A DNA stretch of 64,000 nucleotides from Pseudomonadales bacterium (GTDB lineage Bacteria; Pseudomonadota; Gammaproteobacteria; Pseudomonadales; Azotimanducaceae): contig JANQPF010000003.1 in the NCBI GenBank assembly GCA_028285415.1, positions 310,001-374,000 on the forward strand, in the 5' to 3' direction. Position 1 is the stretch's first letter; each line of letters begins with the position of its first letter. The position numbers and the translations under genes are program-made. A model generated the notes under the pieces. It ran no database searches and was not told the origin of the DNA. It saw nothing but the letters and a program-made list of their open reading frames with translations. Shown here in pieces: positions 8,791 through 17,689 of this stretch.

Positions 8791-9959
8791 GCGACCACCA
8801 GGTGCTCGTCGTTGGCGCGGGTCTCGTGGGAGCCACCTGTGCGCTGGCGCTCGCAGATGCGGGATTCGAGGTGGCGATCGTCGACCGCAGCGAACCGCAG
8901 AGAAACCGCGGCGCGCTGGGTATCGACATCAGAAACGTGGCGTTGTCGCCTGCGTCGGCGGCGCTCCTCGACAGCGTCGGGATCTGGCCCGACGAGGGGC
9001 TTGCATCTTATGAACGGATGTATGTCTGGGAACAGTGGGGAAGTAGCGCGCTCGACTTTCGAGCTGCCGAAGTTGGCAGAACGGAACTCGGTTGGCTTGT
9101 GGAGGCATCCGCTCTGGCAGTGAGTGCCTGGCAGGCGTTGCGCACACATCCGCGGGTTGCAGTCTATCTCGGCGAGCTCGAAGCGCTGGACGAGGCCGCG
9201 GACGGGATTGCGCTCGAGCTTGCTGGCGACACGGTTGTTGCCGGTGAGTTTCTGATTGCCGCCGATGGCGCCCGGTCGTTCGTGCGCCGGGCGCTGGACG
9301 TTCCGGTCAGAACGCTGGCAGTAGACCAGGTGGCGCTGGCGACCGTTGTGCGCACGGCTGCGCCACATGAGGACACGGCCTGGCAGCGGTTTCTCACCGA
9401 CGGGCCGCTCGCCTTTCTGCCGGCGCCGGATCCGCACGTGTGCTCGATCGTCTGGTCCCAGTCTGCGGGCAAAGCAGAGCGGCGCCTCGCCATGGACGAT
9501 GCCGCCTTCTGTGCGGAAATTGGACACGCGATCGAGCACCGCCTCGGCGCAGTGGTGGCCGTTGATCAGCGGCTTTCATTCCCCCTCGTGCAGCAGCGGG
9601 TCGAGCAGTGTGTGCCGACGCCGCGGGTGGTACTGATTGGTGACGCGATGCGGACCATCCACCCGCTGGCGGGGCTGGGGGTGAATCTCGGTCTCGAGGA
9701 CGTGCAGGCGCTCCTTGACGTTGCGCGCGGTCAGCCCGCGCTTGCCGAGCCTGCCCTGTGGGCGCGTTTTGCCCGGCAGCGTCAGGCGCGCTCGGAGCTC
9801 ATGATGCAGATCATGGCCAATCTCCAGCGTCTTTTCGGGCAAACGAATCCGCTGATGACGCTGTTGCGTAACGTCGGGGTTCAAACGTTTAATTCGCTGG
9901 ACATGGTCAAACACCAGATCATGCGTGAGGCCATGGGCCTCCAGGCAGGAGGAACCTGA
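8787..9959 (+). CDS. ubiH: UbiH/UbiI-type ubiquinone hydroxylase
   Basis: A 390-residue flavin monooxygenase that hydroxylates a ring position of the ubiquinone precursor. The N-terminal dinucleotide motif VVGAGLVGATCALALADAG and the second FAD motif GDAMRTIHPLAGLGVNLG (about 287-304) are typical of UbiH/UbiI/UbiF. Gene order after pepP argues for UbiH. E. coli has a second homologue, UbiI, between ubiH and gcvT; here gcvT follows at once, so this enzyme may be the only hydroxylase encoded at the locus. It overlaps pepP by 4 bp and ends 1 bp before gcvT. Confidence 0.88.
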   Translation: MSDHQVLVVGAGLVGATCALALADAGFEVAIVDRSEPQRNRGALGIDIRNVALSPASAALLDSVGIWPDEGLASYERMYVWEQWGSSALDFRAAEVGRTELGWLVEASALAVSAWQALRTHPRVAVYLGELEALDEAADGIALELAGDTVVAGEFLIAADGARSFVRRALDVPVRTLAVDQVALATVVRTAAPHEDTAWQRFLTDGPLAFLPAPDPHVCSIVWSQSAGKAERRLAMDDAAFCAEIGHAIEHRLGAVVAVDQRLSFPLVQQRVEQCVPTPRVVLIGDAMRTIHPLAGLGVNLGLEDVQALLDVARGQPALAEPALWARFARQRQARSELMMQIMANLQRLFGQTNPLMTLLRNVGVQTFNSLDMVKHQIMREAMGLQAGGT

Positions 9960-9960
9960 G

Positions 9961-11019
9961 GTGACGCGACAAACACCGCTTCATGCGGAACACGTAGCCG
10001 CCGGCGGCAAGATGGTGGATTTTGCTGGCTGGTCAATGCCCGTCAATTATGGCTCGCAGATCGAGGAGCATCAGGCGGTGCGCGGCGGCGCCGGCATGTT
10101 CGATGTCTCGCACATGACCATCATCGATGTCGACGGGGCTGGGGCCGAAGCCTATTTGCGCCGGCTGGTAGCCAATGACGTGGCGAAGCTCAAGGTGAAC
10201 GGGGCGCTTTATGGCGCGCTACTCAACGAACGTGGCGGCGTGCTCGACGATCTCATCGTTTACCGTCTCGAGAACGGCTACCGATGTGTGGTCAACGCAA
10301 GCACCCGGGACAAGGTACTTGGCTGGTTTGCGCGCCACGCTGCGCCTGATGCGCAGTTTGCCGAGCAGGATCTTGCGATGATTGCGGTGCAGGGGCCGGA
10401 CGCGGTGGCCATCGCGTCTGAGGTCATGGGCGAAGCGCTCGCTGAGATAAAGCCGTTTGCGGCGCTCGCGGCAGGGGATGCCTTGATTGGCCGCACCGGC
10501 TATACCGGCGAAGACGGCGTGGAGGTGATGCTCCCTGGCGACACTGCGGTGACGCTCTGGCGAAGGCTTGCAGCCGCGGGTGTTGCACCTGCGGGCCTCG
10601 GCGCGCGGGACACGCTGCGCCTCGAGGCAGGGCTCAACCTTTACGGACAGGACCTCGACGAAGACACTTCTCCGCTTGCCTCCAACATCGGTTGGACAAT
10701 TGCCTGGGAGCCTGTGGACCGGGACTTCATCGGGCGTGCTGCCATTGAGCCGGCACGCGGGCAGAACGAAGAGAAGCTGACCGGCCTGTTGCTGCAGGAC
10801 AAAGGTGTCCTCCGACACGGACAGGTGGTGACCACGCCCTTTGGGAATGGGATAATTACCAGCGGCACGTTTTCACCGACCATGGGCTCGAGCATTGCTC
10901 TGGCGCGCGTACCCCGGGCGGCCAAAGGTGATTGTCAAGTCGACATACGCGGCAAGTTGAAAGAGGCCCGCATCGTCAAACCGCCGTTTGTGCGCAACGG
11001 TAAAATTCTGGTCGAATGA
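9961..11019 (+). CDS. gcvT: Glycine cleavage system T protein (aminomethyltransferase)
   Basis: A 352-residue tetrahydrofolate-dependent aminomethyltransferase. It releases ammonia and methylene-THF from the aminomethyl-lipoyl arm of GcvH. Conserved segments include VDFAGWSMPVNYG near the start, MFDVSHM, the RTGYTGEDGVE motif and LRLEAGLNLYGQD. The GTG one base after the ubiH stop gives the standard N-terminus (TRQTPLHAEH) and is preferred over an upstream ATG inside ubiH. First gene of a gcvT-gcvH-gcvPA-gcvPB set; no glycine riboswitch was seen upstream because the operon continues from ubiH. Confidence 0.95.
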   Translation: MTRQTPLHAEHVAAGGKMVDFAGWSMPVNYGSQIEEHQAVRGGAGMFDVSHMTIIDVDGAGAEAYLRRLVANDVAKLKVNGALYGALLNERGGVLDDLIVYRLENGYRCVVNASTRDKVLGWFARHAAPDAQFAEQDLAMIAVQGPDAVAIASEVMGEALAEIKPFAALAAGDALIGRTGYTGEDGVEVMLPGDTAVTLWRRLAAAGVAPAGLGARDTLRLEAGLNLYGQDLDEDTSPLASNIGWTIAWEPVDRDFIGRAAIEPARGQNEEKLTGLLLQDKGVLRHGQVVTTPFGNGIITSGTFSPTMGSSIALARVPRAAKGDCQVDIRGKLKEARIVKPPFVRNGKILVE

Positions 11020-11129
11020 AACGACTGTCCCGGATGTGGTCCGGGCGATGATTGAAACAATAAATACATCAAACAGATCCATATAACAAAGAGGCAGACG
11101 CCTCTCAAGAGTACGAAGGACACGCGGGT
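11020..11129 (+). promoter_or_regulatory. gcvT-gcvH spacer with two small hairpins
   Basis: This 110-bp gap is by far the longest in the operon. It holds a CCCGGA-TGTGG-TCCGGG hairpin soon after the gcvT stop and a GAGGC-AGAC-GCCTC hairpin near 11091-11104. Neither is followed by a T-run, so an intrinsic terminator is unlikely; an mRNA-stability element or internal promoter upstream of gcvH is possible. The A/T-rich centre (AACAATAAATACATC) would suit a promoter. Confidence 0.35.
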
Positions 11130-11525
11130 ATGAGTGAAACCCCCTCAGAATGTAGATATCTGGCAACCCACGAGTGGGCGCGCCTGGAGGAAGACGGCAC
11201 AGTGACCATTGGCATCACTGATCACGCGCAGAACGCGCTTGGGGACGTGGTGTACGTGGAACTGCCGGAAGAAGGTCAGCAGGTGGGTAGCGGCGAAGAG
11301 GCGGGTGTCGTCGAATCGGTCAAAGCTGCGTCGGACATCTACGCCCCGGTGACGGGTGCCGTCGTTGCCATCAACGCGGCGCTCGAAGACGAGCCGGAGA
11401 AGGTAAACCAGGACCCGTACGGAGAAGGCTGGTTTTTCAAAGTGGAACCGGCCGACCCCGGCGAACTCGAAGATCTCCTGGATGCCGACGCGTATCAGGA
11501 AGTCTGCGATGCGGAAGAGCACTGA
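11130..11525 (+). CDS. gcvH: Glycine cleavage system H protein (lipoyl carrier)
   Basis: A 131-residue lipoyl-domain protein that carries the aminomethyl group between P, T and L proteins. Lys65 in [15 protein letters not shown] is the lipoylated lysine; [20 protein letters not shown] is the conserved N-terminal strand set. Length matches E. coli GcvH. Confidence 0.97.
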   Translation: MSETPSECRYLATHEWARLEEDGTVTIGITDHAQNALGDVVYVELPEEGQQVGSGEEAGVVESVKAASDIYAPVTGAVVAINAALEDEPEKVNQDPYGEGWFFKVEPADPGELEDLLDADAYQEVCDAEEH

Positions 11526-11537
11526 GGGTATGTGCTG

Positions 11538-12920
11538 ATGCCTTTTATCCCGCACACACCGGCGGACGTCGATGCCATGCTCGCGGAGATTGGCGTTGAT
11601 GCCATCGACACACTCTTTGATGAGATCCCCCCGCACCTCATGGGTGGAGAGCTCAACGCCGTGCCGGACGGCATGAGTGAAATGCAGATGCTGAACCTCC
11701 TGGCGGAACGAGCGGCGACAGACTCCGGGTATACCTGTTTCCTGGGCGCCGGCAGCTACGATCACCATATTCCGGCCGCGGTATGGGATCTCACCGCCCG
11801 CGGTGAATTCATGACCGCGTACACGCCCTACCAGGCTGAAGCGAGCCAGGGGACGCTCCAGCTCATATATGAATATCAGTCGATGATGGCGGCGCTGACC
11901 GGCATGGACGTCTCGAACGCGTCCGTCTACGACGGTGCCAGCGGCCTGGCTGAAGCGATGCTCATGGCGCTCAGAGGCAACAAAAAGAACAAAACGGGCC
12001 GTATCCTGGTTGCAGACAGCGTACATCCGCACTATCGCCAGGCCAGCCAGAACATTGTCAGGAATCAGGGCGTGACGCTCAGCCGCCTGGCAGTCGACGC
12101 CAGCGGCGTCGTGGACACGAGCGCGCTGCCTGACGAAACGCCCGTGGCGGTGGTTGTCCAGCAGCCCAACTTCTTCGGCCGTCTCGAGGCCGTCGACGCC
12201 ATTACCGACTGGGCGCATGCGAACCAGGCGCTCGTCATCGCCGTGGTCAACCCCATGACGCTCGGTGCGTTGAAGCCACCGGGAGAGTGGGGCAGAGACG
12301 GCGCGGATATCGTCTGCGGTGACGGTCAGCCGTTTGGGGTACCGATGGCCTCAGGAGGACCATCTTTCGGTTTTACCTGCTGTCGGCAGAGCCTCGTACG
12401 GCAGATGCCGGGACGCATCATCGGCCGCACGGTGGACCTCGAAGGCAGGGAAGGGTTTGCGTTGACCCTGCAGGCGCGCGAACAACACATTCGCCGCGGC
12501 AAAGCGACGTCCAACATCTGCACCAACCAGGGGCTCCTCGTCACGGCGGGCACCATTTACCTCTCTCTGGTCGGTCCGCAGGGGTTACGTGAAGTAGCGG
12601 TTGCCAGTCATGGCAACGCCATGTGCTTGCGTGCCGGCATGCTCGAGCTGCCTGGCGTGGAGGCCGTTTTTGACGGAGCACATTTCCATGAGTTTGCCGT
12701 TCGTCTGCCGGTTCGCGCCGGCGCAGTCATTGAGCACATGATGGGTACCGGCATTCTTCCGGGGCTTTGCCTTGCAGACTTCACGCCGGATCTCGTGGCT
12801 GACGCTGAGCGTACGCTGCTGGTTGCCGTAACAGAAAAGCGAACGGAAGCGGAGCTTGCGGCGTACCTGGCGGCGCTGCGCGACGCGCTGGCGGCAACCG
12901 CCCAGGGAGATGCCGCATGA
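11538..12920 (+). CDS. gcvPA: Glycine dehydrogenase (decarboxylating) subunit 1
   Basis: A 460-residue N-terminal-half subunit of the two-gene P protein, which with GcvPB decarboxylates glycine and loads the aminomethyl group on GcvH. Recognised by [13 protein letters not shown] at the start, [15 protein letters not shown] and the [14 protein letters not shown] segment. A GTG two codons upstream is an alternative start; the ATG follows a GAGGG Shine-Dalgarno. Overlaps gcvPB by 4 bp, consistent with one-to-one subunit synthesis. The split form is unlike E. coli, which has a single 957-residue GcvP. Confidence 0.94.
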   Translation: MPFIPHTPADVDAMLAEIGVDAIDTLFDEIPPHLMGGELNAVPDGMSEMQMLNLLAERAATDSGYTCFLGAGSYDHHIPAAVWDLTARGEFMTAYTPYQAEASQGTLQLIYEYQSMMAALTGMDVSNASVYDGASGLAEAMLMALRGNKKNKTGRILVADSVHPHYRQASQNIVRNQGVTLSRLAVDASGVVDTSALPDETPVAVVVQQPNFFGRLEAVDAITDWAHANQALVIAVVNPMTLGALKPPGEWGRDGADIVCGDGQPFGVPMASGGPSFGFTCCRQSLVRQMPGRIIGRTVDLEGREGFALTLQAREQHIRRGKATSNICTNQGLLVTAGTIYLSLVGPQGLREVAVASHGNAMCLRAGMLELPGVEAVFDGAHFHEFAVRLPVRAGAVIEHMMGTGILPGLCLADFTPDLVADAERTLLVAVTEKRTEAELAAYLAALRDALAATAQGDAA

Positions 12921-14392
12921 GCACCATCTTTGATATCTCAGCGCCGGGCAGACGTGCCGACGCGCAGCGAACCGACGCGGACACCTCGGTGCTCGAGGAT
13001 CTGCCGAGTGATCTTTTGCGCGGTGACCCACCGGGCCTGCCGGAAGTCTCCGAGCTGCAGGCCGTGCGCCATTACACGAACCTTTCGCGCAAGAACTTCA
13101 GCATCGACACCCAGTTCTATCCGCTCGGCTCGTGCACCATGAAGTACAACCCGCGCGGTGCGCACAAAGCTGCCAGCCTGCCGGGTTTTCTGGGACGTCA
13201 CCCGCTTGCACCGGAAGCGGCCAGCCAGGGTCATCTCGCGTGTCTCCATGATCTGCAGGAAATCCTGCGCGACGTCACCGGTATGCAGGGGGTATCGCTG
13301 ACACCGATGGCGGGTGCGCAAGGGGAGTTCGCCGGGGTTGCCATGATTCGTGCCTATCACGAGGCTCGCGACGATCACGCACGCACCGAAATACTCGTGC
13401 CGAGCGCGGCGCACGGGACCAACCCCGCCACCGCGGTGATGTGCGGCTACAAAGTCACCGAGGTGGCCGTGGACGACAGCGGTGATGTGGATCTCGAAGC
13501 GCTGAAGGCGGCGGTGGGTCCGCAGACGGCAGGCCTCATGATGACCAACCCGTCAACCTGCGGCGTTTTCGAGCGGCAGATTGAGGAGATTGCCGCAACC
13601 GTGCACGACGCGGGTGGCCTCCTCTACTACGACGGCGCCAACCTGAACGCCATCCTCGGCCGGGTCAAACCGGGCGACATGGGTTTTGACGTGCTGCACA
13701 TGAACCTGCACAAGACGTTCGCAACCCCGCACGGCGGCGGGGGTCCCGGCGCCGGACCGGTGGGCGTGTCCGAGCGGCTGCTGCCGCATCTGCCCGTGCC
13801 GATTGTGGCGCGTGACGAACAAAGCGGCGTCTACCGCTGGGTGGACGAGGATGACCTGCCGCTGTCCATTGGCCGGTTGTCGGGTTATGCCGGCAACGCG
13901 GGTATTCTCATACGCGCGCTCGCCTATGCGCTCCTGCTCGGCAAAGAAGGGCTGCATCGCGTGGGTGAGTACGCCACGCTGAACGCAAATTACATGGCCG
14001 CGCGTCTGGCCAGGGCAGGCTTTCAGCTCGCCTACCCGGAACGCCGCGCCACGCATGAGTTCATTCTGACGTTTGCGCGCGAAGCGAAAGAGCTTGGTGT
14101 GAATGCCATGGACATTGCCAAGCGGCTGCTCGATTACGGGATGCATTCGCCGACCACCTACTTCCCGCTCCTGGTGCCCGAGTGTTTTCTCATTGAACCG
14201 ACGGAGACCGAAAGCCGGGAAGAGCTCGACCGCTACGTGGATGCGCTCATTGCCATTCGCGATGAAGCCGAGGCCGATCCGGATCTCGTGCAGCAGGCGC
14301 CGCATACCACCCCGGTACGCCGGCTCGATGACGTCAAAGCCGCGCGCGAGCTCGATCTCACCTGGGGCAGCAGAGACGCTGCCGCCGGATAG
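12917..14392 (+). CDS. gcvPB: Glycine dehydrogenase (decarboxylating) subunit 2
   Basis: A 491-residue PLP-binding subunit of split P protein. The PLP lysine lies in [18 protein letters not shown] (about residues 258-275); [14 protein letters not shown] and [11 protein letters not shown] are further family signatures. Works with GcvPA, GcvH and GcvT; the L protein is a general dihydrolipoamide dehydrogenase encoded elsewhere. Translationally coupled to gcvPA. Confidence 0.95.
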   Translation: MSTIFDISAPGRRADAQRTDADTSVLEDLPSDLLRGDPPGLPEVSELQAVRHYTNLSRKNFSIDTQFYPLGSCTMKYNPRGAHKAASLPGFLGRHPLAPEAASQGHLACLHDLQEILRDVTGMQGVSLTPMAGAQGEFAGVAMIRAYHEARDDHARTEILVPSAAHGTNPATAVMCGYKVTEVAVDDSGDVDLEALKAAVGPQTAGLMMTNPSTCGVFERQIEEIAATVHDAGGLLYYDGANLNAILGRVKPGDMGFDVLHMNLHKTFATPHGGGGPGAGPVGVSERLLPHLPVPIVARDEQSGVYRWVDEDDLPLSIGRLSGYAGNAGILIRALAYALLLGKEGLHRVGEYATLNANYMAARLARAGFQLAYPERRATHEFILTFAREAKELGVNAMDIAKRLLDYGMHSPTTYFPLLVPECFLIEPTETESREELDRYVDALIAIRDEAEADPDLVQQAPHTTPVRRLDDVKAARELDLTWGSRDAAAG

Positions 14393-14395
14393 CTC

Positions 14396-14935
14396 GTGCG
14401 GATCGCCATTTACGGAAACTCGGGGTCTGGCAAATCCACCCTGGCCGGCTGGCTGGCCGAACGCGCCGGCACGCCTGTGCTCGATCTCGATACGATCGCC
14501 TGGGGTGAGACGGCGGTGCGCCGCTCACATGAGGCAAGTACTGCGCTTCTGCGGGAATTTGTCGAAAAGGAAGACAGCTCCGGCTGGATCATCGAAGGGT
14601 GTTACGCGAATCTCATCAACGCAGCACTTGCCTGGCAGCCGGTGCTGGTTTTCCTGAATCCCGGCGTTGCCGTTTGTCTCGACCACTGTCGCGCGCGTCC
14701 CTGGGAGCCGCACAAGTACACAACCGCTGAGGAACAGAACGAGCGCCTTGCCTTTCTACTCGACTGGGTGCGTGCATACGATCAGCGTGATGATGAGCTT
14801 TCGCTCGCGGCCCACCAGCGGGTGTTCGATGGCTACGCGGGTGAGAAGATCTATCTGGAAAAGCCGGTTGATCTCAGCGCACCGCCGGACTCAATTGAGC
14901 GCCTCTTCGAGCGCGTCCTTCGACGTGATGGGTAG
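14396..14935 (+). CDS. P-loop nucleotide kinase-like protein (adenylate kinase/shikimate kinase fold)
   Basis: A 179-residue NTPase with a Walker [10 protein letters not shown] at residues 7-15 and an N-terminal layout (LDLDTIAW, then GWIIEGCY) typical of the adenylate-kinase-like FlaR/AAA_17 proteins. GTG start 3 bp after the gcvPB stop. Its last 45 bp overlap the 3' end of the convergent thioredoxin-domain gene. Substrate unknown; it is probably the last gene of the gcv operon rather than part of glycine metabolism. Confidence 0.75.
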   Translation: MRIAIYGNSGSGKSTLAGWLAERAGTPVLDLDTIAWGETAVRRSHEASTALLREFVEKEDSSGWIIEGCYANLINAALAWQPVLVFLNPGVAVCLDHCRARPWEPHKYTTAEEQNERLAFLLDWVRAYDQRDDELSLAAHQRVFDGYAGEKIYLEKPVDLSAPPDSIERLFERVLRRDG

Positions 14936-16951
14936 CGAGCACGAGAGGCCCCGACAGACGTAAGCGGTCACCTGGCCCTGCACGTCAGAGCTCACAAGCC
15001 TTGGGAGATATTCCGGGACCAGGCTCACGCCTTCGTAGGGGATCGCATATACCCGTCGCCACGGCGTAAACCCGCCGCTGATGGCGCTCTGCCACTCGCG
15101 CGCCTCGTTTGCCGGGCCCCGAAGAATCACCAGTTCCGGCTCGTAGACGGTTTCTTCCAGGCCGCCAAGCAGACTGCAATGACCGCTTGGGATGCGTTCC
15201 ATCACGGCCCGCGCCCAGCGCAGGGTGTTGTGGGCGGCGTCCAGGTAGTCGGTGTTACCGAGAAGATGGCCCATGCCGAGGAGCGCCCGGGTGGCGGTGG
15301 CGTTGCCGGGCGGCAGCGCGTCATCCATGGTGGGTTTTGGCCGATGGATGAGCGCTTCGTGATTGTGCTCGGTGAAGTAGAAGCCGCCGTTGTCGACGTC
15401 GTAAAACCGCGCCAGGAGCGCTTCGGTCAACGCTTTCGCAAACTGTACGTCCGACTCCCGCCACGCAACGCCGAGCAGCGTGAGAATGCCGTCCAGCAGG
15501 TTGGCGTAATCGTCGAGGTAGCCGGCATATTTGCGCTGTCCGTCTTTCCAGGTGGCGTAGAGCGTGTCACCGTCCCAACAGTGCGCCCTCAGAAAGTCGA
15601 CGGCAGCCTGCGCCAAGACGATCCAGTCTTCGCGGCCGAGCGCCGTTGCCGCGTGGGCGAGACCGCGCACGGCTAGACCGTTCCACGCCGTCAGGACTTT
15701 GTCGTCGGTCCCGGGACGAATCCGCGCGTCGCGTGCATTGAAAAGCTTCTGCCTCGCGCTTGCCAGGAGCGCATCCGCCTCGTCGGCCTCCAGTGACAGG
15801 CGGCTGACGACCGAGCGCCACGAGTCGTGGCGATGCAGATTCCACTTATTCTCGAAGTTGGCAGGCTTATCGAGCCCGTACAACGTCTCGACCACGAGAT
15901 ACTCTTCCGCCGTCAAGAGCTTCTTCACCTGCTCGCGGCGCCAGACGTAGAACCTGCCTTCCTCTCCTTCGGAGTCGGCATCGAGAGCTGTAAAAAATCC
16001 CCCCTCGGGGTGGCGCATCTCCCGCGCCATCCAGCCGACGGTTTCCTCGATGGCGCCGCGGAACAGCGCATCGTCGCCGAGCGCCAGCGCATGGCTGTAG
16101 AGTGAAAGCAGCTGGCCGTTGTCGTACAGCATCTTTTCGAAGTGCGGAATCATCCACTTGCGGTCTGTGGCATAGCGGCAGAAACCGCCGCCGAGATGAT
16201 CGTAGATACCGCCGCGGGCCATCTGCGTGAGGGTGATCATCACCATGTCCAGCGCTTCGCGGTCGTTATCACCGCGGCGCCGCGCATAAGCCCAATGGTG
16301 GAGCAGGCGCTCGAGCGTACCCGGCATGGGAAATTTCGGGGCGTTGCCGAACCCGCCGTCCTGCTGGTCGTACTGCTCGGCGAGCGTGTTCCGACACGCA
16401 CCAAGAACCGCAGCGTCGTCCATGGTGGGATCAAGCACGGGTGCCACCATCTGTGCGAGCGTGTTCTGCACCTTTTCTCCCTGCTCGGTGAGCTCACCCC
16501 GTTTGCTGTCGAAGACTTCCCTGAGCCTGAGCAGGAGATCCGTGAATCCGGGCAGCTGGTGACGTGGCGTTTTCGGAAAGTAGGTGCCGCCGTAGAAGGG
16601 GATGAGCGTTTGTGGGTCGAGGAACATCGTCAGCGGCCAGCCGCCGCCCTGCTGCGTCAGCAGCTGCAGGCTCGTCTGATAGATTTTGTCCAGATCCGGT
16701 CGCTCTTCGCGATCGACTTTGATGTTCACGAAGTTCGCGTTCATCACGTCGGCGGTGGCCTGGTCTTCGAACGACTCGTGTGCCATGACGTGACACCAGT
16801 GGCACGTAGAGTAGCCCACGGAAAGGAGGATCGGTTTGTCCTCATCCTTCGCCGCTGCCAGCGCCTGCTCGTCCCAGGGCTGCCAGTGCACCGGATTATC
16901 GGCGTGCTGCTTGAGGTACGGGCTCAGTTCAGAGGCGAGACGGTTGGTCAT
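14891..16951 (-). CDS. Thioredoxin-domain protein, YyaL/DUF255 family
   Basis: A 686-residue protein with an N-terminal thioredoxin-like domain ([21 protein letters not shown], then CHWC at 50-53) and a long C-terminal six-hairpin (glycosidase-like) domain, the bacterial relatives of human SPATA20. The conserved N-terminal sequence fixes the ATG; an earlier in-frame ATG would add 27 unconserved residues. Biochemical role is not established in the family. It is convergent with the kinase-like gene and divergent from rppH. Confidence 0.9.
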   Translation of the reverse strand: MTNRLASELSPYLKQHADNPVHWQPWDEQALAAAKDEDKPILLSVGYSTCHWCHVMAHESFEDQATADVMNANFVNIKVDREERPDLDKIYQTSLQLLTQQGGGWPLTMFLDPQTLIPFYGGTYFPKTPRHQLPGFTDLLLRLREVFDSKRGELTEQGEKVQNTLAQMVAPVLDPTMDDAAVLGACRNTLAEQYDQQDGGFGNAPKFPMPGTLERLLHHWAYARRRGDNDREALDMVMITLTQMARGGIYDHLGGGFCRYATDRKWMIPHFEKMLYDNGQLLSLYSHALALGDDALFRGAIEETVGWMAREMRHPEGGFFTALDADSEGEEGRFYVWRREQVKKLLTAEEYLVVETLYGLDKPANFENKWNLHRHDSWRSVVSRLSLEADEADALLASARQKLFNARDARIRPGTDDKVLTAWNGLAVRGLAHAATALGREDWIVLAQAAVDFLRAHCWDGDTLYATWKDGQRKYAGYLDDYANLLDGILTLLGVAWRESDVQFAKALTEALLARFYDVDNGGFYFTEHNHEALIHRPKPTMDDALPPGNATATRALLGMGHLLGNTDYLDAAHNTLRWARAVMERIPSGHCSLLGGLEETVYEPELVILRGPANEAREWQSAISGGFTPWRRVYAIPYEGVSLVPEYLPRLVSSDVQGQVTAYVCRGLSCSLPITSKDALEEALN

Positions 16952-17068
16952 GATGCGTGGTGGCTGGTGGCGACGGCACATCATCGCACGGATGACGGGC
17001 GCATGCGCCGGCTTTGCGGGGTTGTCATCCACGCGTCACGCAAGGTCGGTTAACTCGCGGGAGCGGAT

Positions 17069-17097
17069 TTGTGCTTCTTCAGATTTTCCGGTATCAA
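17069..17097 (+). promoter_or_regulatory. Candidate promoter for rppH-ptsP
   Basis: TTGTGC (17069-17074) and TATCAA (17092-17097) with a 17-bp spacer lie about 100 bp upstream of rppH. The match to sigma70 is only fair. The rest of the 249-bp spacer between the two divergent genes shows no other clear element. Confidence 0.3.
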
Positions 17098-17200
17098 GGG
17101 CCCATAGTAGATGGGATCCTGCTGCTACGAGGGGCCGGGAACCGTGCGCAACCGCACTACCCCTGGCGCCGTGAAATGCGGCGGGTTTATTGGGGAATGC

Positions 17201-17689
17201 ATGGTTGATGCGGATGGTTTTCGACCGAATGTAGGCATTGTGCTCGCTCATGGACAGGGCACCGGACAGGTACTTTGGGCGCGACGCGTAGGCGGTCACG
17301 ACGCCTGGCAGTTTCCGCAAGGTGGCATCAACGACGGCGAGACGCCGGAAGACGCGCTGTTCCGGGAGCTGTATGAGGAAGTTGGGCTGAAAGCGGAGGA
17401 TGTGAAGATAGTCGCGCGCACCAAAGGGTGGCTGCGTTATCGCCTGCCGCGCCGTCTGCGGCGCTACAACTCCACGCCGGGTTTTGTCGGTCAGAAACAG
17501 AAGTGGTTTCTCCTCGAGATGCAGGCGGACGACGGCGCCGTACGCATGGACTGTGCCGGTAAACCCGAGTTCGATCACTGGCAGTGGGTGACGTTCTGGT
17601 ATCCGCTGACGCAGGTGGTCGATTTCAAGCGGGACGTCTATCGTCGTGCGCTGGCGGAACTGGCGCCACATTTACCGGTCAGCCGCTGA
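17201..17689 (+). CDS. rppH: RNA pyrophosphohydrolase
   Basis: A 162-residue NUDIX hydrolase that removes pyrophosphate from mRNA 5' ends and so triggers RNase E decay. The start [18 protein letters not shown] matches the E. coli RppH N-terminus and sets the ATG. The NUDIX box runs over residues 41-63 ([12 protein letters not shown] then REL.EEVGL). WQFPQGGI is the family hallmark. The TGA overlaps the ptsP start by one base, the same gene pair as in E. coli. Confidence 0.95.
   Translation: MVDADGFRPNVGIVLAHGQGTGQVLWARRVGGHDAWQFPQGGINDGETPEDALFRELYEEVGLKAEDVKIVARTKGWLRYRLPRRLRRYNSTPGFVGQKQKWFLLEMQADDGAVRMDCAGKPEFDHWQWVTFWYPLTQVVDFKRDVYRRALAELAPHLPVSR

Noticed and set aside
9925-9960. Upstream ATG for gcvT
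   Set aside because: It lies inside ubiH and adds residues absent from GcvT; the GTG at 9961 gives the conserved start.
9940-9960. Glycine riboswitch for the gcv operon
   Set aside because: gcvT begins 1 bp after ubiH, and the gcvT-gcvH gap does not show the tandem aptamer pattern.
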